This document shows positions 24,786-37,136 of a stretch of 64,000 nucleotides of DNA, piece after piece; position 1 is the first letter of the stretch, and the number at the start of each line of letters is the position of its first letter. The position numbers and the translations under genes were made by a program. Below the pieces are notes generated by a model. That model made no database searches. It had not been told where the DNA came from and was given only the letters and a program-made list of their open reading frames with translations. This stretch comes from Bicyclus anynana (lineage: Eukaryota; Arthropoda; Insecta; Lepidoptera; Nymphalidae), in NCBI RefSeq assembly GCF_947172395.1, contig NC_069094.1, positions 2,874,501 to 2,938,500 on the forward strand. Reading direction: 5' to 3'.

Positions 24786-27700
24786 ATGCTGCCTGCTACG
24801 TGTTTTGTTGTTTTTGTAAGTACTTTTAATTAATTACTAGCTAGTCTCCCTGTCTTCACGCAGTATCCTAGAACCATTTCAGTAGTTCTTTCTATTGGTG
24901 AAAATTGTATGAAACTTGGTAATCTTCCATACAAAAACCAAACTCATTATAACAATAAAACGTATTTATTATAAGTAGTAGATTTTAGCACCAACATAGC
25001 TAATACATTTTTACAAGTCTAAGATAAATTCCTACCAATCTACCACACAGTAAAGTTTTTTGCAACGGAGCTTAAAGGATTAATATTAACATATAATATG
25101 AGGCTATAAAAGGTTGCCTCGCATATAGGGAAGTGATAGGCCATATTTTGTATGTGCCTAAGTGATGCATGCAGCATGCAAGCATTGTTGAGTAATAAAC
25201 AATAGATCCAGGGATCGCTTCGCAGTTTAGATCGTGCCGCGTTGCATCAGCTCATGACTAAGGGCCCCGTAAGGGTTCGAAACTAGTCGGGCATACTCCG
25301 ACGTTGTATCACGCGAGTTATATAAATACTTATAATACAATGACCATAATAAAGTATGATCAAAATTAGTAAAGGCGTTCAAACGAAAGTGTTACTTTCT
25401 CATTTATAGTATTATACTAGTCCTAGAAGTACCATATCTAGTTAACCTGGCAAGAGGACCTAATCCACTCTCCTATTTCAAAGAGAAATCGGAGAAAGTA
25501 AATGGCTATAAGTAGGTACTAGCGGCGAAGAGTCCAAGGTAACCGATTCCCGCCGGGTTATCTTTTAAAAATCCATACATATTCATTGTTACAATGAATA
25601 TATGAGAAATATATTCATTACAACAATATATAATTATATGAACATATGGAGATATTTATGGATATGTGAGAAACCGGAGTTTGTATCGCGCTGTATGAAT
25701 TTCCTTTTCTTTGGGACGGCTTACCTTCCTCTAATTTCCATCCTACGCCACTGGTAGATAGGGTACATCGACACGTTACAAGACTTGGCAACTAATATGT
25801 ACGTTTTTGAATATGTAGAACATCTCGTAAATAAAAAATTCAGGTTTTCTGCTTTTCATTTGGGGTTTCCCTGGGGTTTATCTTCCGTGTAAAAAACATA
25901 ACTGGGGCAAAGTCGGGACAGGCTACTAGTAACTCATATAAATATTAAACACCGTAGCCATAATAAATTATAAATTGTGTATAAAATTGCTTTAATCTTT
26001 ATAGCTTCATTATGTATTCTCGAGGCAGCAAAAATGCTATTAGCGGAATGATTGTAAAAGATTTATTATGACAGCAAATTATATACTTGGGTACATTTTG
26101 TATTCTATGTATGTATCATATTAACTCGGTATATACGTAATATTTAAGTTGGTAGCTTCTAGCTCCATATGTTATATGTTGTATGTCTTTAGACCAGTTG
26201 TTTGATAGGCAATTGGCCATAAAGTTCTAGATTCGATGCTAAACTAGATAGAAAAAACCATACTAGACCTTCCTAAGTAATATTATAAATATTTATGGGA
26301 ATTCGTTTGTTACGCTTTCACGCCTAAGCCTAAGAATGCTACATTATCTGCGAGTAGCATAGGCTATATTTCATTCTCTATTCCCATGGAAATTGGGAAC
26401 TACGCAGGCGAAACATCATAGTAATATTATAATATTGTGAATGCAAATATTTTATTAGTTGTACCAGCTTATCCGCTGAACCTATTTTTATAAATTTTCA
26501 TACAGATATAAATGTGACCGTAGAGAAGAATACTGGTTACTGTTTGTTAAATTGAATGAACATTTTTAGGTTTGCCAATGAATGTAAAGAAAACTGATGA
26601 GCGCAAAATGTGTTACTTTTCACTTACTTTCGATGTGCTACATGGTACAATACGAAATACTTAATTTAATATAATTAGGTATTAATGTATTTATTATCTT
26701 TCGCAGGTCACGGTTCTGAACCTCCATATCACCGCAGCAAACGTTGCAGCACCACGTAAGTTACCATTTTATTACAATATAGGTAAACCCCACCCAGCGA
26801 ACAAGATGTCTTCCGTCCATCTAGTGTCGACCAACACTGCGCTTTCCGGTGCTGGGTCGCCATTTTAGCACCTTAGAATTCCATCGACTGTTCAAACTAT
26901 ATGCCCTGCGCAATGCCCATTCATAGTGACGACTCGAGACCGTGGTGTTTTGAAGTCTATGCAAGAGGCCCATGTCCAGCAATGGACATCCATCGGCTGT
27001 TAATGTTGATTATAGTGATGATATAACCCCCAGCCTGCATTGGATCAGTGTGGGTATTAACTCCAAAAAACCCCTGTCTTATAGAAAGCAGTCCTATTGG
27101 AGTGTTAAATCCACTCCAATAGGACTGTTTTCTATAAGAAATGAAAAGGAATGATGACTTAAATTACCTACTTTTTACAAATTAAAGTTATGCTAAATCG
27201 GCCTAATGTACTTTAAAAGTTGCTACATTTCGGCTGAATGTGTACCTACCCAAAAGCTCCAGGATATTATAACCTCCATCAACTTTACTCTCGCCTAATT
27301 TTCTCTCTCCGTGTCGTGTTCTTCATTACTGAGGGTCGTGACCCCTATCACACATTCACGACTTTTTCCCCACACGATGTCACGCCATGCGACTCAGCTT
27401 TTCGCGATTTGTAGAGATTCGTGTACTTTTGTAACGATAGTGGTGCGGATTTGATCTAACCAACGCATCGGGCTACGTCCTCGAGGTCTCTTCTTTTCCA
27501 CTTTGCCAGTGAAAACAAGTTTCTCTGAGTTATCTCCTCTCCTGGCAATGTGATCGAAGTAGTCGAGGATCCTCTGAAGACAAGTGGTGGAAAGTCTTTA
27601 TGAGATGTTAAGTTTCAACGCCGATGCATTGGTCCTATGCGCTTTCCACGGCATTTCGCCTAATTTTATAATAGTTATAATTTTGTATTTTTCTTTAATA

Positions 27701-30700
27701 TGCTTGCTAATGATTGTCTTTCTCTCCATGAAGGTGACATGCCAATCCAGTTCCCTGATCAACCTCCACCACAAGCCTTAGCCCTTGTCGCGGCAGACGA
27801 TGACGACGTCCCAGCCTCCTGCCACAACCTCACGTACTGCACCGTGAAGCCTAAGAACTACCCAGAAGAGAGGTTCAACAAGATGTTTAAAGACTATGTA
27901 AGACTTTCGTTACTAATCAATTTATTTTACCGTGGCTAGTTGCCTCGACTGGTGACAGAAGGGCTGGCCCATTTTTTGCACAAAGGATCAGCCTGGCTGT
28001 CCAGATTTTTCCTGACCTAACCTAACTGATCTAAATTGAGATTCTACGTACAAAATATCACTTAGTATAAATAATAAAATATCACATAGAGTAGGTAGAT
28101 CTGTGATGACTTTGGTCAGTTGATATTGTGATTTTTATTAAAGGCTTCAAAAACATGTAAATATTGTAACATACTTCAGAGCCCAGCATTAATACTATAA
28201 AATAAATACAAACTAATCATCTCAGCCGTTTTACGGTAAAAATTGTCCAGATCCGACAATAACGGTTTGGCTTCGAATTCTGCCAGACATCAGACAAGTT
28301 GATCTATGTTGTAAGAGCGAAAAAAAGTTAGTTCCTTTTCTACACATTTTTGCCAAGCTATACGCTCGTTGAACGAATAAAATAAAAATGGAACTATCTT
28401 AACAAAATGATTGTATTTTATAGAAACCTGTACACCAACCTAAGCTGGTTGAGGATCTGACCAACAAGTTCGGAGAAGAAGGAGAGAACTGTGCTGTGGA
28501 GTTATCTGTAAGTTTTTTCATATAAATTAACATTTATGCGAATTTCCAATTATGAATATCATTAGCTTCTACAATCCATCATTAATAAGCCCATCAACCC
28601 GCATTGAAGCCACGTGGTGGTTAAGTTTTATATCCTCTTTAAGAAGTGAAGCTTGGGACTGTAGAATGCCGTTAAAATAGGGTCATTTGCAGGCCATTAA
28701 AAATAGGATAAGTAATGATAACTTATCTGAAAAAAATAGACCCGCAGTTTTTCGACCCGTGGATTTCCCGTTCTTACAAGAGTGAATGCTATTAATAAAA
28801 TATTATTTAACCGACTTCAAAAAAAAGGTTCTCAATTCGACGCGTTTTTTATGTTTGTATGTTACCGCAAAACTTATATAACTTAATAACTTCGTCATTT
28901 GTTAACCAATTTTGAGAATTATTTTTTTGTTTGAAAGAGTATACTTTCCAGATTGGTCCCATTTAATTTTTATGAAAGTAATTTTATCATAAAATTAAAA
29001 ATAACTGAAATGCGTTTTTGAAGTCGGTTCCATTTTTGTACCAAAAAGATTATTATAAAAACGGTTTAGGCGTGAGAGAGTGACAAACAAACTCTCATTC
29101 GCATTTATAGTATTAGTTCTATTTATATTATGCTTAATGGATCATATATTTGCAGAACGAGCCTTTATACAAAGTGCGAGAGAAAAGAGATCAGCCATGG
29201 CGCACTGTCATCCAGGCGCCGGGCCACGACTACTTGCAACGAGTGCGGCTAGAGAAGTGCAGGTAACTACTGCATAACTACTATTAAATACTATCATCAT
29301 CATCATCATCATATCAGCCGATGGACGTCCACTGCAGGTCATAGACCTTTTGTAGGGACTTCCAAACATCACGATACTGAGCCACCTGCATCCAGCGAAT
29401 CCCTGCGACTCGCTTGATTGTACTGCGCGTACGGGGTCGCCATTCCAGCACTTTGGGACCCCAACGTCCATCGGCTCTTCGAACTAAGTGCCCCGCCCAT
29501 TGCCACTTCAGCTTCGCAACTCGTTGAGCTATGTCGTGACTTTGGTTCTTTTGCGGATCTCCTCATTTCTGATTCGATCACGCAGAGATACTCCTAACAT
29601 AGCTCGTTCCATCGCCCGCTGTGTGACTCTGAGCTTTCTCATGAGGCCCATAGTTAGCGACCAAGTCTCGGAACCATAGGTCATCACTGTGCATATATAC
29701 CTACTAAGTATACTGCCAATACATCATCGTATTGTCTAATTAAAAGTATTGTCATTTCTTTGCTTTAACTGCGCTCCCTTTTTTTTTCAAATCCCACAGG
29801 GACCATAGATTTTTCTACTCCAAGGTTCATTTACTACGTAGACCTAATTTAATCCAAATCGGTTTTGTGGTTTAGCCGTGAATAGGCAACAGACAAACGG
29901 ACAATTATACGGATCATTTTTTTTCCTTTCGAATTTTTAATTAGGTATAGGATGACAAAAACCTATTTGACACTTCAAATTTTTCAACTTTAGTCCGCCT
30001 GAATAAAGGGTGTTATTATCATCTACCAATATGCCAAATTTCATCAAAATCTATCCCGTAGTTTTTACGTGAACTCTTTCAAGTAAAAACATTTATAGTG
30101 GGAAATTAAGCGAATCAAAAAAATCAAAATCAAAATTCATTTATTTCAAGTAGGCTCAATTTACAAGCACTTTTGACACGTCAGTTGACTATTTGAAGAT
30201 TCTACCATCGGTTCGGAAGGCAGGTTCTGCTGAGAAGATACCGGCAAGAAACTCAACAGTTGCTCTTTTGAAATGAAAAAGTCATACAGTACTATAATTT
30301 ACAATTGATAACAATTACAATTTCTTATAGTTTTACTTCCTGTGTGGTGGAAGCTGATCCAAAAAAAAAATATATAAACAGACTTTCGTATAATATCACA
30401 GTGCCGCTAAGTGGAAAAAATAAACACATATTCGAACTTTCCCATGTATTTTGTTTAAACCACCTACATTTATAGCCAAAAAAAATATTTTTAAATAAAA
30501 TTTTTAAAATATTTTTAACAATATCTTTTTTTTATTTAGTAATGAAGGAGCGCCTTGCTTCGAGTCTTTCTGCATGGGAGGAGGAGATTTCACTCCCGTC
30601 TGTCAGCAGAAGTATTACACTTGGGAGGTTCTCGTGGCGAAAGGAGACAACGAATCAGAGAAGATCGAAGCGAAACTACCTGGAGCTTGCTCTTGCTATG

Positions 30701-30780
30701 CTACGAAAGTCGAATTCAAAAACAGATTTGGTGCCGACAAGCCTAATTCTACAGGTCAAAAAAAACCTAAAAAGCCTTGA
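24786..30780 (+). CDS. spz-like: Spätzle-like secreted Toll ligand, paralogue A (6 exons, 224 aa)
   Basis: Exons 24786-24815, 26707-26755, 27734-27897, 28424-28507, 29156-29262 and 30540-30780 (stop TGA) join in frame with GT-AG introns of phases 0,1,0,0,2 (675 nt). Residues 1 to about 22 form a hydrophobic signal peptide (MLPATCFVVFV...). The pro-domain carries C56-HNLTY-C62, with an N-glycosylation sequon at N58. The mature knot starts near C104 and holds C104, C144, C151, C156, C166, C195 and C197. The block around W124-R-T-V-I-Q129 and the W173-E-V-L-V-A-K motif are shared with gene B. Family members are cleaved in the haemolymph by clip-domain proteases, and the C-terminal cystine-knot dimer binds Toll. 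Oddities: Ala194 replaces the first Cys of CC-x-C; C156 is an extra cysteine; the C-terminal tail is Lys-rich; the pro/mature linker has Lys96 but no Arg. Family assignment is confident; orthology to a particular spz gene is not proven. Confidence 0.92.
26790..27000 (-). mobile_element. Non-LTR 3' end fragment
   Basis: Contains the CCAACACTGCGCTTTCCGG block and GGACATCCATCGGCTG end of the 29297-29690 family, degraded. It lies in intron 2 of spz-like A. Confidence 0.55.
27078..27138. repeat. 27-bp inverted repeat in intron 2 of spz-like A
   Basis: CTTATAGAAAGCAGTCC...GGAGTG against its complement with one mismatch and a 7-nt loop. Confidence 0.8.
27340..27600 (-). mobile_element. Non-LTR reverse transcriptase C-terminal fragment
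   Basis: The minus-strand reading gives a typical RT tail with R-I-L-D-Y-F-D-H-I-A-R-R and K-R-P-R-G-R-S-P-M-R-W, interrupted by a stop. It lies in intron 2 of spz-like A. Another fragment of the 29297 family lies just upstream at 26790-27000. Confidence 0.6.
27930..28015 (+). mobile_element. Small non-LTR tail fragment
   Basis: Shares the CGTGGCTAGTTGCCTC start and a GCCTGGCTGTCCAG word with 54690-54760. It lies in intron 3 of spz-like A. Confidence 0.4.
28808..29027. mobile_element. Short element with AACCGACTTCAAAA/TTTTTGAAGTCGGTT termini
   Basis: Inverted termini about 13 bp long around 220 bp with no coding potential; intron 4 of spz-like A. It ends about 130 bp before exon 5. Confidence 0.6.
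29297..29690 (-). mobile_element. Decayed non-LTR retrotransposon, reverse transcriptase C-terminus
   Basis: Read on the minus strand with a frameshift, it gives the tail of an endonuclease-reverse transcriptase: R-A-M-E-R-A-M-L-G-V-S, then an A-K-L-K-W-Q-W-A-G-H-like segment, then L-E-W-R-P-R-T, ending W-T-S-I-G. It lies in intron 5 of spz-like A. Confidence 0.7.
30118..30365 (-). mobile_element. 3' UTR fragment of the same Jockey-like family
   Basis: Closely matches the 3' UTR at 38370-38600 (shared CATTTATTTCAAGTAGGCTC and a following ACACGTCAGTTGACTATTTG), here with a short A/T-rich tail. It lies in intron 5 of spz-like A. Confidence 0.7.
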
Positions 30781-30858
30781 AAAAGACACTCGATTACTGT
30801 TGTTATTTAAATTTTTGAGCCTTATTTTATGATTTTTAAATATTAATTTGTCAGCTGT

Positions 30859-30864
30859 ATTAAA
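30859..30864 (+). terminator. Candidate poly(A) signal of spz-like A
   Basis: ATTAAA, 78 nt after the stop codon, is the first recognisable signal. Canonical AATAAA occurs only further out (31309). Confidence 0.4.
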
Positions 30865-31670
30865 AATAACATCATATTTTCTACCTATTGATCACTTTGA
30901 AGTCTATGCCAAGCCCGTGTGGTGTTGGTATTGGTACGTTAACAAAAATCTTTATGATAGGTACGGAACCTTGAATGAATATATGACTGGCTTGGCACCG
31001 ACTTCAAAGCGATCAATAGGTACAAAAATATTATAATGTTATTTTCCCTTTTTACGTACGTACGTTAATGTTTTGAAGTCGGTTGTATTTTTTTAAAATA
31101 ATCATATAAAGTATTGTTTTCGATTTATGACTTAGGAAGAGATGTTTATACTGAACCTTCGGTTGGTCCGATTCTCACTTGTTCAGATTTTTTCCATTTC
31201 GTTTCGGATTTTTAGCCTTCTATATATTAACAAAGTGTGTCATAAATGATGTTGTATGCTTCGTATGTAGACATCCTTAGAGTATGATATTAGTGTGAAT
31301 GAGGTGTGAATAAACAAACAGACATAATACTTAACATAATAATAAAAAATAACGCATTTTAAAATAAGTATATTATATAAAATTTTTAAATTAAAGTTCT
31401 GGCACCGATTAGTTTAAATTAAATTTAAAATTATGGTATGATATAAAACGTTACTTAATTTTAATTATAGTAAGACAGTTAATTTTAGCTGTTATAGTAT
31501 ATTAATAACAGTTAAAATTTGAACTGACTAAAGAGGCTTTCTATTAGGTAGGTTTTTAATTTTAGTTTAATAAATAAAAAATGTTCCAACAGTATATTAA
31601 GTGAAGTGAGACTAAGCTATTTGGTTGCAAAATGATTGTAGTGTATATTTTATGTATAAAACTGTAATAT

Positions 31671-31755
31671 ATATACTCAGAGGCACAATTATCCGCCCAC
31701 TTTAACATGTCGCGTGTATAATAAAGTGGGCGGATAATTGTGCCTCTGAGTATAT
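31671..31755. repeat. Perfect 34-bp inverted repeat downstream of spz-like A
   Basis: Arms 31671-31704 and 31722-31755 (CTCAGAGGCACAATTATCCG...) with a 17-nt spacer. Probably a MITE reduced to its ends. Confidence 0.85.
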
Positions 31756-32349
31756 TATGCAGCCTTTAAAGTTTTACAGGATGAGAACCTATAATAGAAC
31801 TTTGGAAAATTGTCAGCCCTTGTATGAAGGTTCCTTAGGTTTTCGCTCTTTCATATTATTGACAACTTGCTTAGGTTTATATATAGCTGTAGGTTATTTA
31901 TTTTGATGAAAATAATTGTTACATTATTTTTTACTTTGTAAATAAATTAATTATGAAAACAATTTGATTATAATACTCATTGTTCTAACGAATGTTTGTT
32001 ACGAATGAACCAATAAAGTTATTTTCTAAAAAAAATATTTATTATTTTTTATATTACTGCCTACCTCTTTGGAATAGGAATTTTAAATTTTAAAATTTGT
32101 CTATCTATACTACAAGCCTTTCTTGATGGTTACTATTTACCAACAAAGAAATTAGAAATGAAGGAAGAAAACGCATGTCATTTTATAACTTATTTATTTT
32201 ATGTTATGTATGATTTGTTTATAAAATGTTATATAAAATATATTAATCATATTTAATTGTACTAAGCTTATTAATCAAATTTGTTTTCATTAATTTAAGA
32301 ACAAGTTATTTATAATTTTCGACTTCGATTATTCTTCGATTTCGTAGGC

Positions 32350-32605
32350 TGAGCAGATTGAGATTTTCCTAATTTGTCCAGGTCTGGCTGGTGGGAGGCT
32401 TCGGCCGTGGCTAGTTACCACCCTACCGGCAAAGACGTACCGCCAAGCGATTTAGCGTTCCGGTACGATGCCGTGTAGAAACCGAAAGGGGTGTGGATTT
32501 TCATTCTCCTCCTAACAAGTTAGCCCGCTTCTATCTTAGACTGCATCATCACTTGCCATCAGGTGAGATTGTAGTCAAAGGCTAACTTGTCAAGAATAAA
32601 AAAAA
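32350..32605 (+). mobile_element. SINE family 1, 5'-truncated
   Basis: Starts in the GGGCCGATTGAGG region; the tRNA-like head is missing; tail intact. Confidence 0.85.
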
Positions 32606-33377
32606 TTATTAAGCATAAGGTGTGAAATGACTAGAGATTTATACCCTCATTTTTAATTTGTTTGTTGGTAAACAGTACTCATCAAGAAAAGCTATAGTAT
32701 AGGTACTAGTAGTGCCCCTGCCTACTCTAGTTACATACCATACAAGTGAATCATGAAAATAAAATAATGCAAAGTGTCGTGTTGGATCTCAGACCAATTA
32801 TAGAAGGACCTGTGTCGCACTCATAGTCACGAACAAAATTGTCTGTCATTTTCTAAAGAAAACGAGCTTAGATTTGGTATATATCTCATAATAAACTAGA
32901 AGTTATTGCCCGTTTTTTTACACAATTCAATTACACAAAAAGGTATTTTTACGAACTGTTTAACCGACGAACACGATTACAACTATTTATCATCGATTCT
33001 ATAGTACAGTTTTTATAATCGCATTAGATCGTTGATCATATACTTTGACAGAAAAGTAACGTCTAGCGAGGCAGGTCCTATACAATAATTGGTCTGAGTG
33101 TTGGATACAACAGTAGGTACATTTTGCAATTATGAGTACGCGACATGCAATTTAGTTAAATTGAGATTAATTGCTGATGTCTCAACAAAGATTAGCAACA
33201 AGTCGTGGTGAATTTTCCTGTAGCTACCAGTAACAACATTACTGACTGTTTAATCACAGGCACTACAACTAAATATTTGTATAGTACAACTAGGGTTGCC
33301 AGGTCGCCGAAATTAAAAGCCGGACAGTCCAGTTGACCTGTCATTTGGTAAAAAGTACAGACAGCCTACATTTTTTT

Positions 33378-33703
33378 GTCGGCCTCCGTGGCGCAGTGGT
33401 ATGCGCGGTGGATTTACAAGACGGAGGTCCTAGGTTCGATCCCCGGCTGGGCCGATTAAGGTTTTCTTAATTGGTCCAGGTCTGGCTGGTGGGAGGCTTC
33501 GGCCGTGGCAAGTTACCACCCCACCGACAAAGACGTGCGGCCAAGCGATTTAGCGTTCCGGTAGGATGTCGTGTAGAAACCGAAAGGAGTGTGGATTTTC
33601 ATCCTCCTCCAAACAAGTTAGCCCACTTTCATCTTAAACTGCATCATTACTTACCATCAGGTGAGATTGTAGTCAAGGGCTAACTTGTAAAGAATAAAAA
33701 AAA
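33378..33703 (+). mobile_element. SINE family 1, full length
   Basis: Intact head with GGTTCGATCCCCGGCTGG and an A-rich tail. Confidence 0.9.
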
Positions 33704-35394
33704 GAACATTATAGAGGAATTTGTGTACATCAGTATTAATAGGTACGACATTTTTTTTTATATATAATCAAGCATTAATGATTATTACCGTAAATTTTGT
33801 TCCCACACACACTCGTTATTCGCTCGTTGTAAAATGTAAATTCTAACAAAAGCCGGACAAGCCGGACACTGTTTATTTTGGCCGGACACGGAACAGAAAA
33901 ACCTAACTATGTCCGGCTTTATACGTATACCTGGCAACACTAGGTACTACGATAAACGCGACTTGAATTAGGTATCTTTTTTCCCTGCATTCTTTAAAGT
34001 TCCCAGTGCTGTGACATCATTCGTTTCCATGGCAACTTCGTTGTTACATTTTAATTTTGGCATCCTTTATTTAATAGTCAGGGATTCATAGAACATTTTT
34101 TACAAATGTTCATCAAGTTAATTTTTCGAGAATAGCTTCATCTCGATGAGGCGATCAACTTTTTTATTTACGAAAATTCTTAATTCTGGTAGCTAACTGA
34201 GTTACCAGGTAATAAAACTTTCTGATCGTCGAAACGAGATAATGTACCACGCAATTTGTAGGACATATTAATTAAGCAACAGTACCTAATAAAAAAACAG
34301 CTGGTTAGTAACAACATTTAATAACCTCGTTATTGATACAATTTGGGAGGGTAGTCTACCAAAAGTTGTAACTAACCAGATATTTTTACACGGATCCCTG
34401 ACTAAAAGTGGCAAAAAGAGTTGAGAAGATCGTCGACGAGTGTAAAATAGCTTAACCGCACCCTAGATGTTGTGAAAAGAAAGAAGTGACAATGAAATCC
34501 AAGTTGATAGTGTGATAACTTAATATAATCGTATGTCATCATCATCATCACCATCAGCCACATAGCCTCTTTTACAGGCCTATTAGACCTAATAGGCTTT
34601 ATAGCGGATATGGAGCTTAGGCCCACCACGCTGCTGCAGTCCGGGTTGTCGGGTGACACTCGTAATATTCTCGTCTTCAGCTATTTAATTGAATAGCTAA
34701 ATATAATAAAACCATTTCAAAGAACATCTACTTCAAGTTGTACACGACAAAAGAAACAAGATCATAAAATCTATGTTTATTTGAGGAAGGATAATATTGA
34801 TTAATTGTACATAAAATAATAATTATTCTGCAATTATATCTCGTATGGAGATTCAAAACTCCGAATCCTTCTGATCCAAAGGATAAAGATAAAAGATGTA
34901 GATCATAGATACTTTTTGTTTTTTCCTTGTTCTAAAGTTAAATCATTTTGTTATCTGGAGAGCTGAATAGAAGATTTTGAGGTTTACTCAAACGCGTTAG
35001 AGACTTAAGGGAGGACATTGTAACTTCCTCCGTGATGTACCTACCTTCGATATTTGGTGGGTTGTAAAAAAATATTTAATAAGATAATTCAAAAAATAAA
35101 ATTATTAGAGAAAAAGGAATAATAGCAATAATTAAAATTAATAGTATGCATTTTGGAAATCTATAATCTAAGAAAATGAAAAGATTATTTGGAAATTTAA
35201 GGAATTGGAAAGGAAGGTTTCTTTTTTGTTTTTGTTTCTTTTTTTTGTAAATTAAAAAAACGTTAAATCTGACCTGAAATTATCACCATAATTATCAGCT
35301 GATATATAGACGTCATTGTTAAACATAGGCCTCTTGTATAGAGTTTCTAATACCACGGTGTCGAATCGTCAGTATCCAGCCGCTCTCACAATCC

Positions 35395-36100
35395 ACTAAG
35401 GCTGCCTGTCCACCAGAGTGGAGCGAGGGAGCGTAGCGGAGAAACAGACTAAAACTCCGTTTATATCTACAGACACAGTGCGTAACAGACAAGTAGCGTG
35501 GCAGACACCGTCTATTCACACTACCCAGCACTTAAAGTCCTTTTCATGAAAGAAGTCCCTCAGACGCGGCGCTAATGTCTTAATGGCGTTTATTGTCATT
35601 TGGTAATGGCGGTCTTCTTGTCATTTGTTTTCGCTGTCAATTTTAGTTCAGGTTTCATGAAAAGGACTTTACAGACACAAACCGCAAAGACAAAATATTC
35701 TTACTACTACGGGAATACTGGCAGGGCGCGGCCCGTGTCTGTCAACGTCTGAGCGGCCGCTTTACTATAGATATAAATACGTTAATAAACGCTGTATAGA
35801 AAAATATTATTTTGTCTGTCACGGCACGTGTCTGGCACGCTAAATGTCTGTAGATATAAAAGGACCTTAATGCGGAGCGGAAATGCGTACCTACTGTGTG
35901 TGTCCACCGGAGCGGAGCGAGGCTGCGGAGCGAAGTGCGAAAGTAATGCGAAGCCGAGTTGCAGACTATCTTCACCACTTCCCCGCTCCGTTTCCCGTGA
36001 CTCCACGCTCCGTTTCGGTGGACTGGCAGATGTCTGTTTACCTAGCGGGTGGTCGAACACTGCGCATTCTGACAAGGGACACGGTTAGACATAGGAAAAT
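35395..36100. mobile_element. Composite GC-rich element with a nested MITE
   Basis: Starts GCTGCCTGTCCACCAGAGTG and carries GTCCACCGGAGCGGAGCGAG near 35907 and CGTTTCGGTGGACTGGCAGA (inverted) near 36011. A 137-bp MITE with 18-bp perfect TIRs AAAGTCCTTTTCATGAAA sits inside (35534-35670). ORFs here are by-products of base composition. Confidence 0.55.
35534..35670. mobile_element. MITE with perfect 18-bp TIRs
   Basis: AAAGTCCTTTTCATGAAA at 35534-35551 and its exact reverse complement at 35653-35670. Confidence 0.7.
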
Positions 36101-37084
36101 AACTGATAGTCTGTCGGTTGATAACATCTAATATAATAAAAAAACGTGGATAGATATTTTCCTCATAAACTGACACTAAAAAAAAAACTTCTAGTTAAAC
36201 TACCTTGCCATAACGGTTTGCTGTACGTACGAGTATATATTTTAGTTAATCAAGACTTTTTATATCTAAAAGAATAATAAAATGAGAATCTGCGATAGCC
36301 AGACATACTTCATATTAACCAACTTCAAAACAATATGGAGGCTCTCTATTCGAGTCTATGTTTTTTTTTTGAAAGCTAAAGTTCATCAGCCTATGTTCTT
36401 GCCATCGGTAAGTACCTAACTAACTATAGTAATTAATTATGAAGTTTGAAAGTAGGTTTCAAAGGTCAATCATATTTTTTTTTAAGAATATATATTTTTT
36501 TTTAAATATGACCAACATTCCCATTCCCCTCCAACAAGACCAGTCTTTTCCGACTCCTGACTGGTTCCTTGTGGAACCCTAAACCGAGGACCGCGAGATC
36601 CGAATACACATAGCCTAACCAACTAAAGAGGCAGATAATCACAGAATAAAGAATGTCCAGAATGAGTCTTTATAAGCAGAGTAGGGAAGTGAGTGAAACC
36701 CATAACAAACGTCACGAGTCTCCGTGGCATCCGCTTAATCAAACATTTTCATAATATGTATTTAAAAATTTATCACTAACAACAATTACGTAAATTAATA
36801 TAACAATCAATGATTACCAATAAAAAAATATCTTATTTCTTTAGTGTTTGTGAACAGTTTTAAAAATATTTACACCGTCGGGTTCCATGCGATCTATCTG
36901 CCTATTCTTTAATCTGTGCAGATAATATATAAAAATTGCAAAGGTTTTCCAAATTGCTGTAACTACGTAATGATATGTTAGTCACCTTGTGCGGTTTCCA
37001 TCTCTCTCACTCTCAGTTTATAGTTAGTCAGTTATTATGTCTTAACCAATACGAGCGCGCGGCTAAGAACAAGTTTATTTACTA

Positions 37085-37136
37085 AGTTATTATAATCTGT
37101 GTCCATTTAGTTCGAGTGCCTTGTTGTTTGTGTACA
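37085..37136 (+). promoter_or_regulatory. Putative core promoter and leader of spz-like B
   Basis: A TATAAT at 37091 is followed by TTTAGTTCGAG at 37106, an Inr-like word that recurs upstream of gene C. The start codon is at 37137. The TATA-to-Inr spacing is short (about 18 bp), so this TATAAT may not be the functional box. Confidence 0.35.

Noticed and set aside
30555..30832. Overlapping ORFs in other frames at the last exon of gene A
   Set aside because: Shadows of exon 6; only the frame ending at 30780 carries the cystine-knot residues and joins exon 5 in phase.
35742..36131. Overlapping ORFs of 78-97 codons on both strands
   Set aside because: They lie in a CG-rich repeat element, overlap on both strands, and show no domain.
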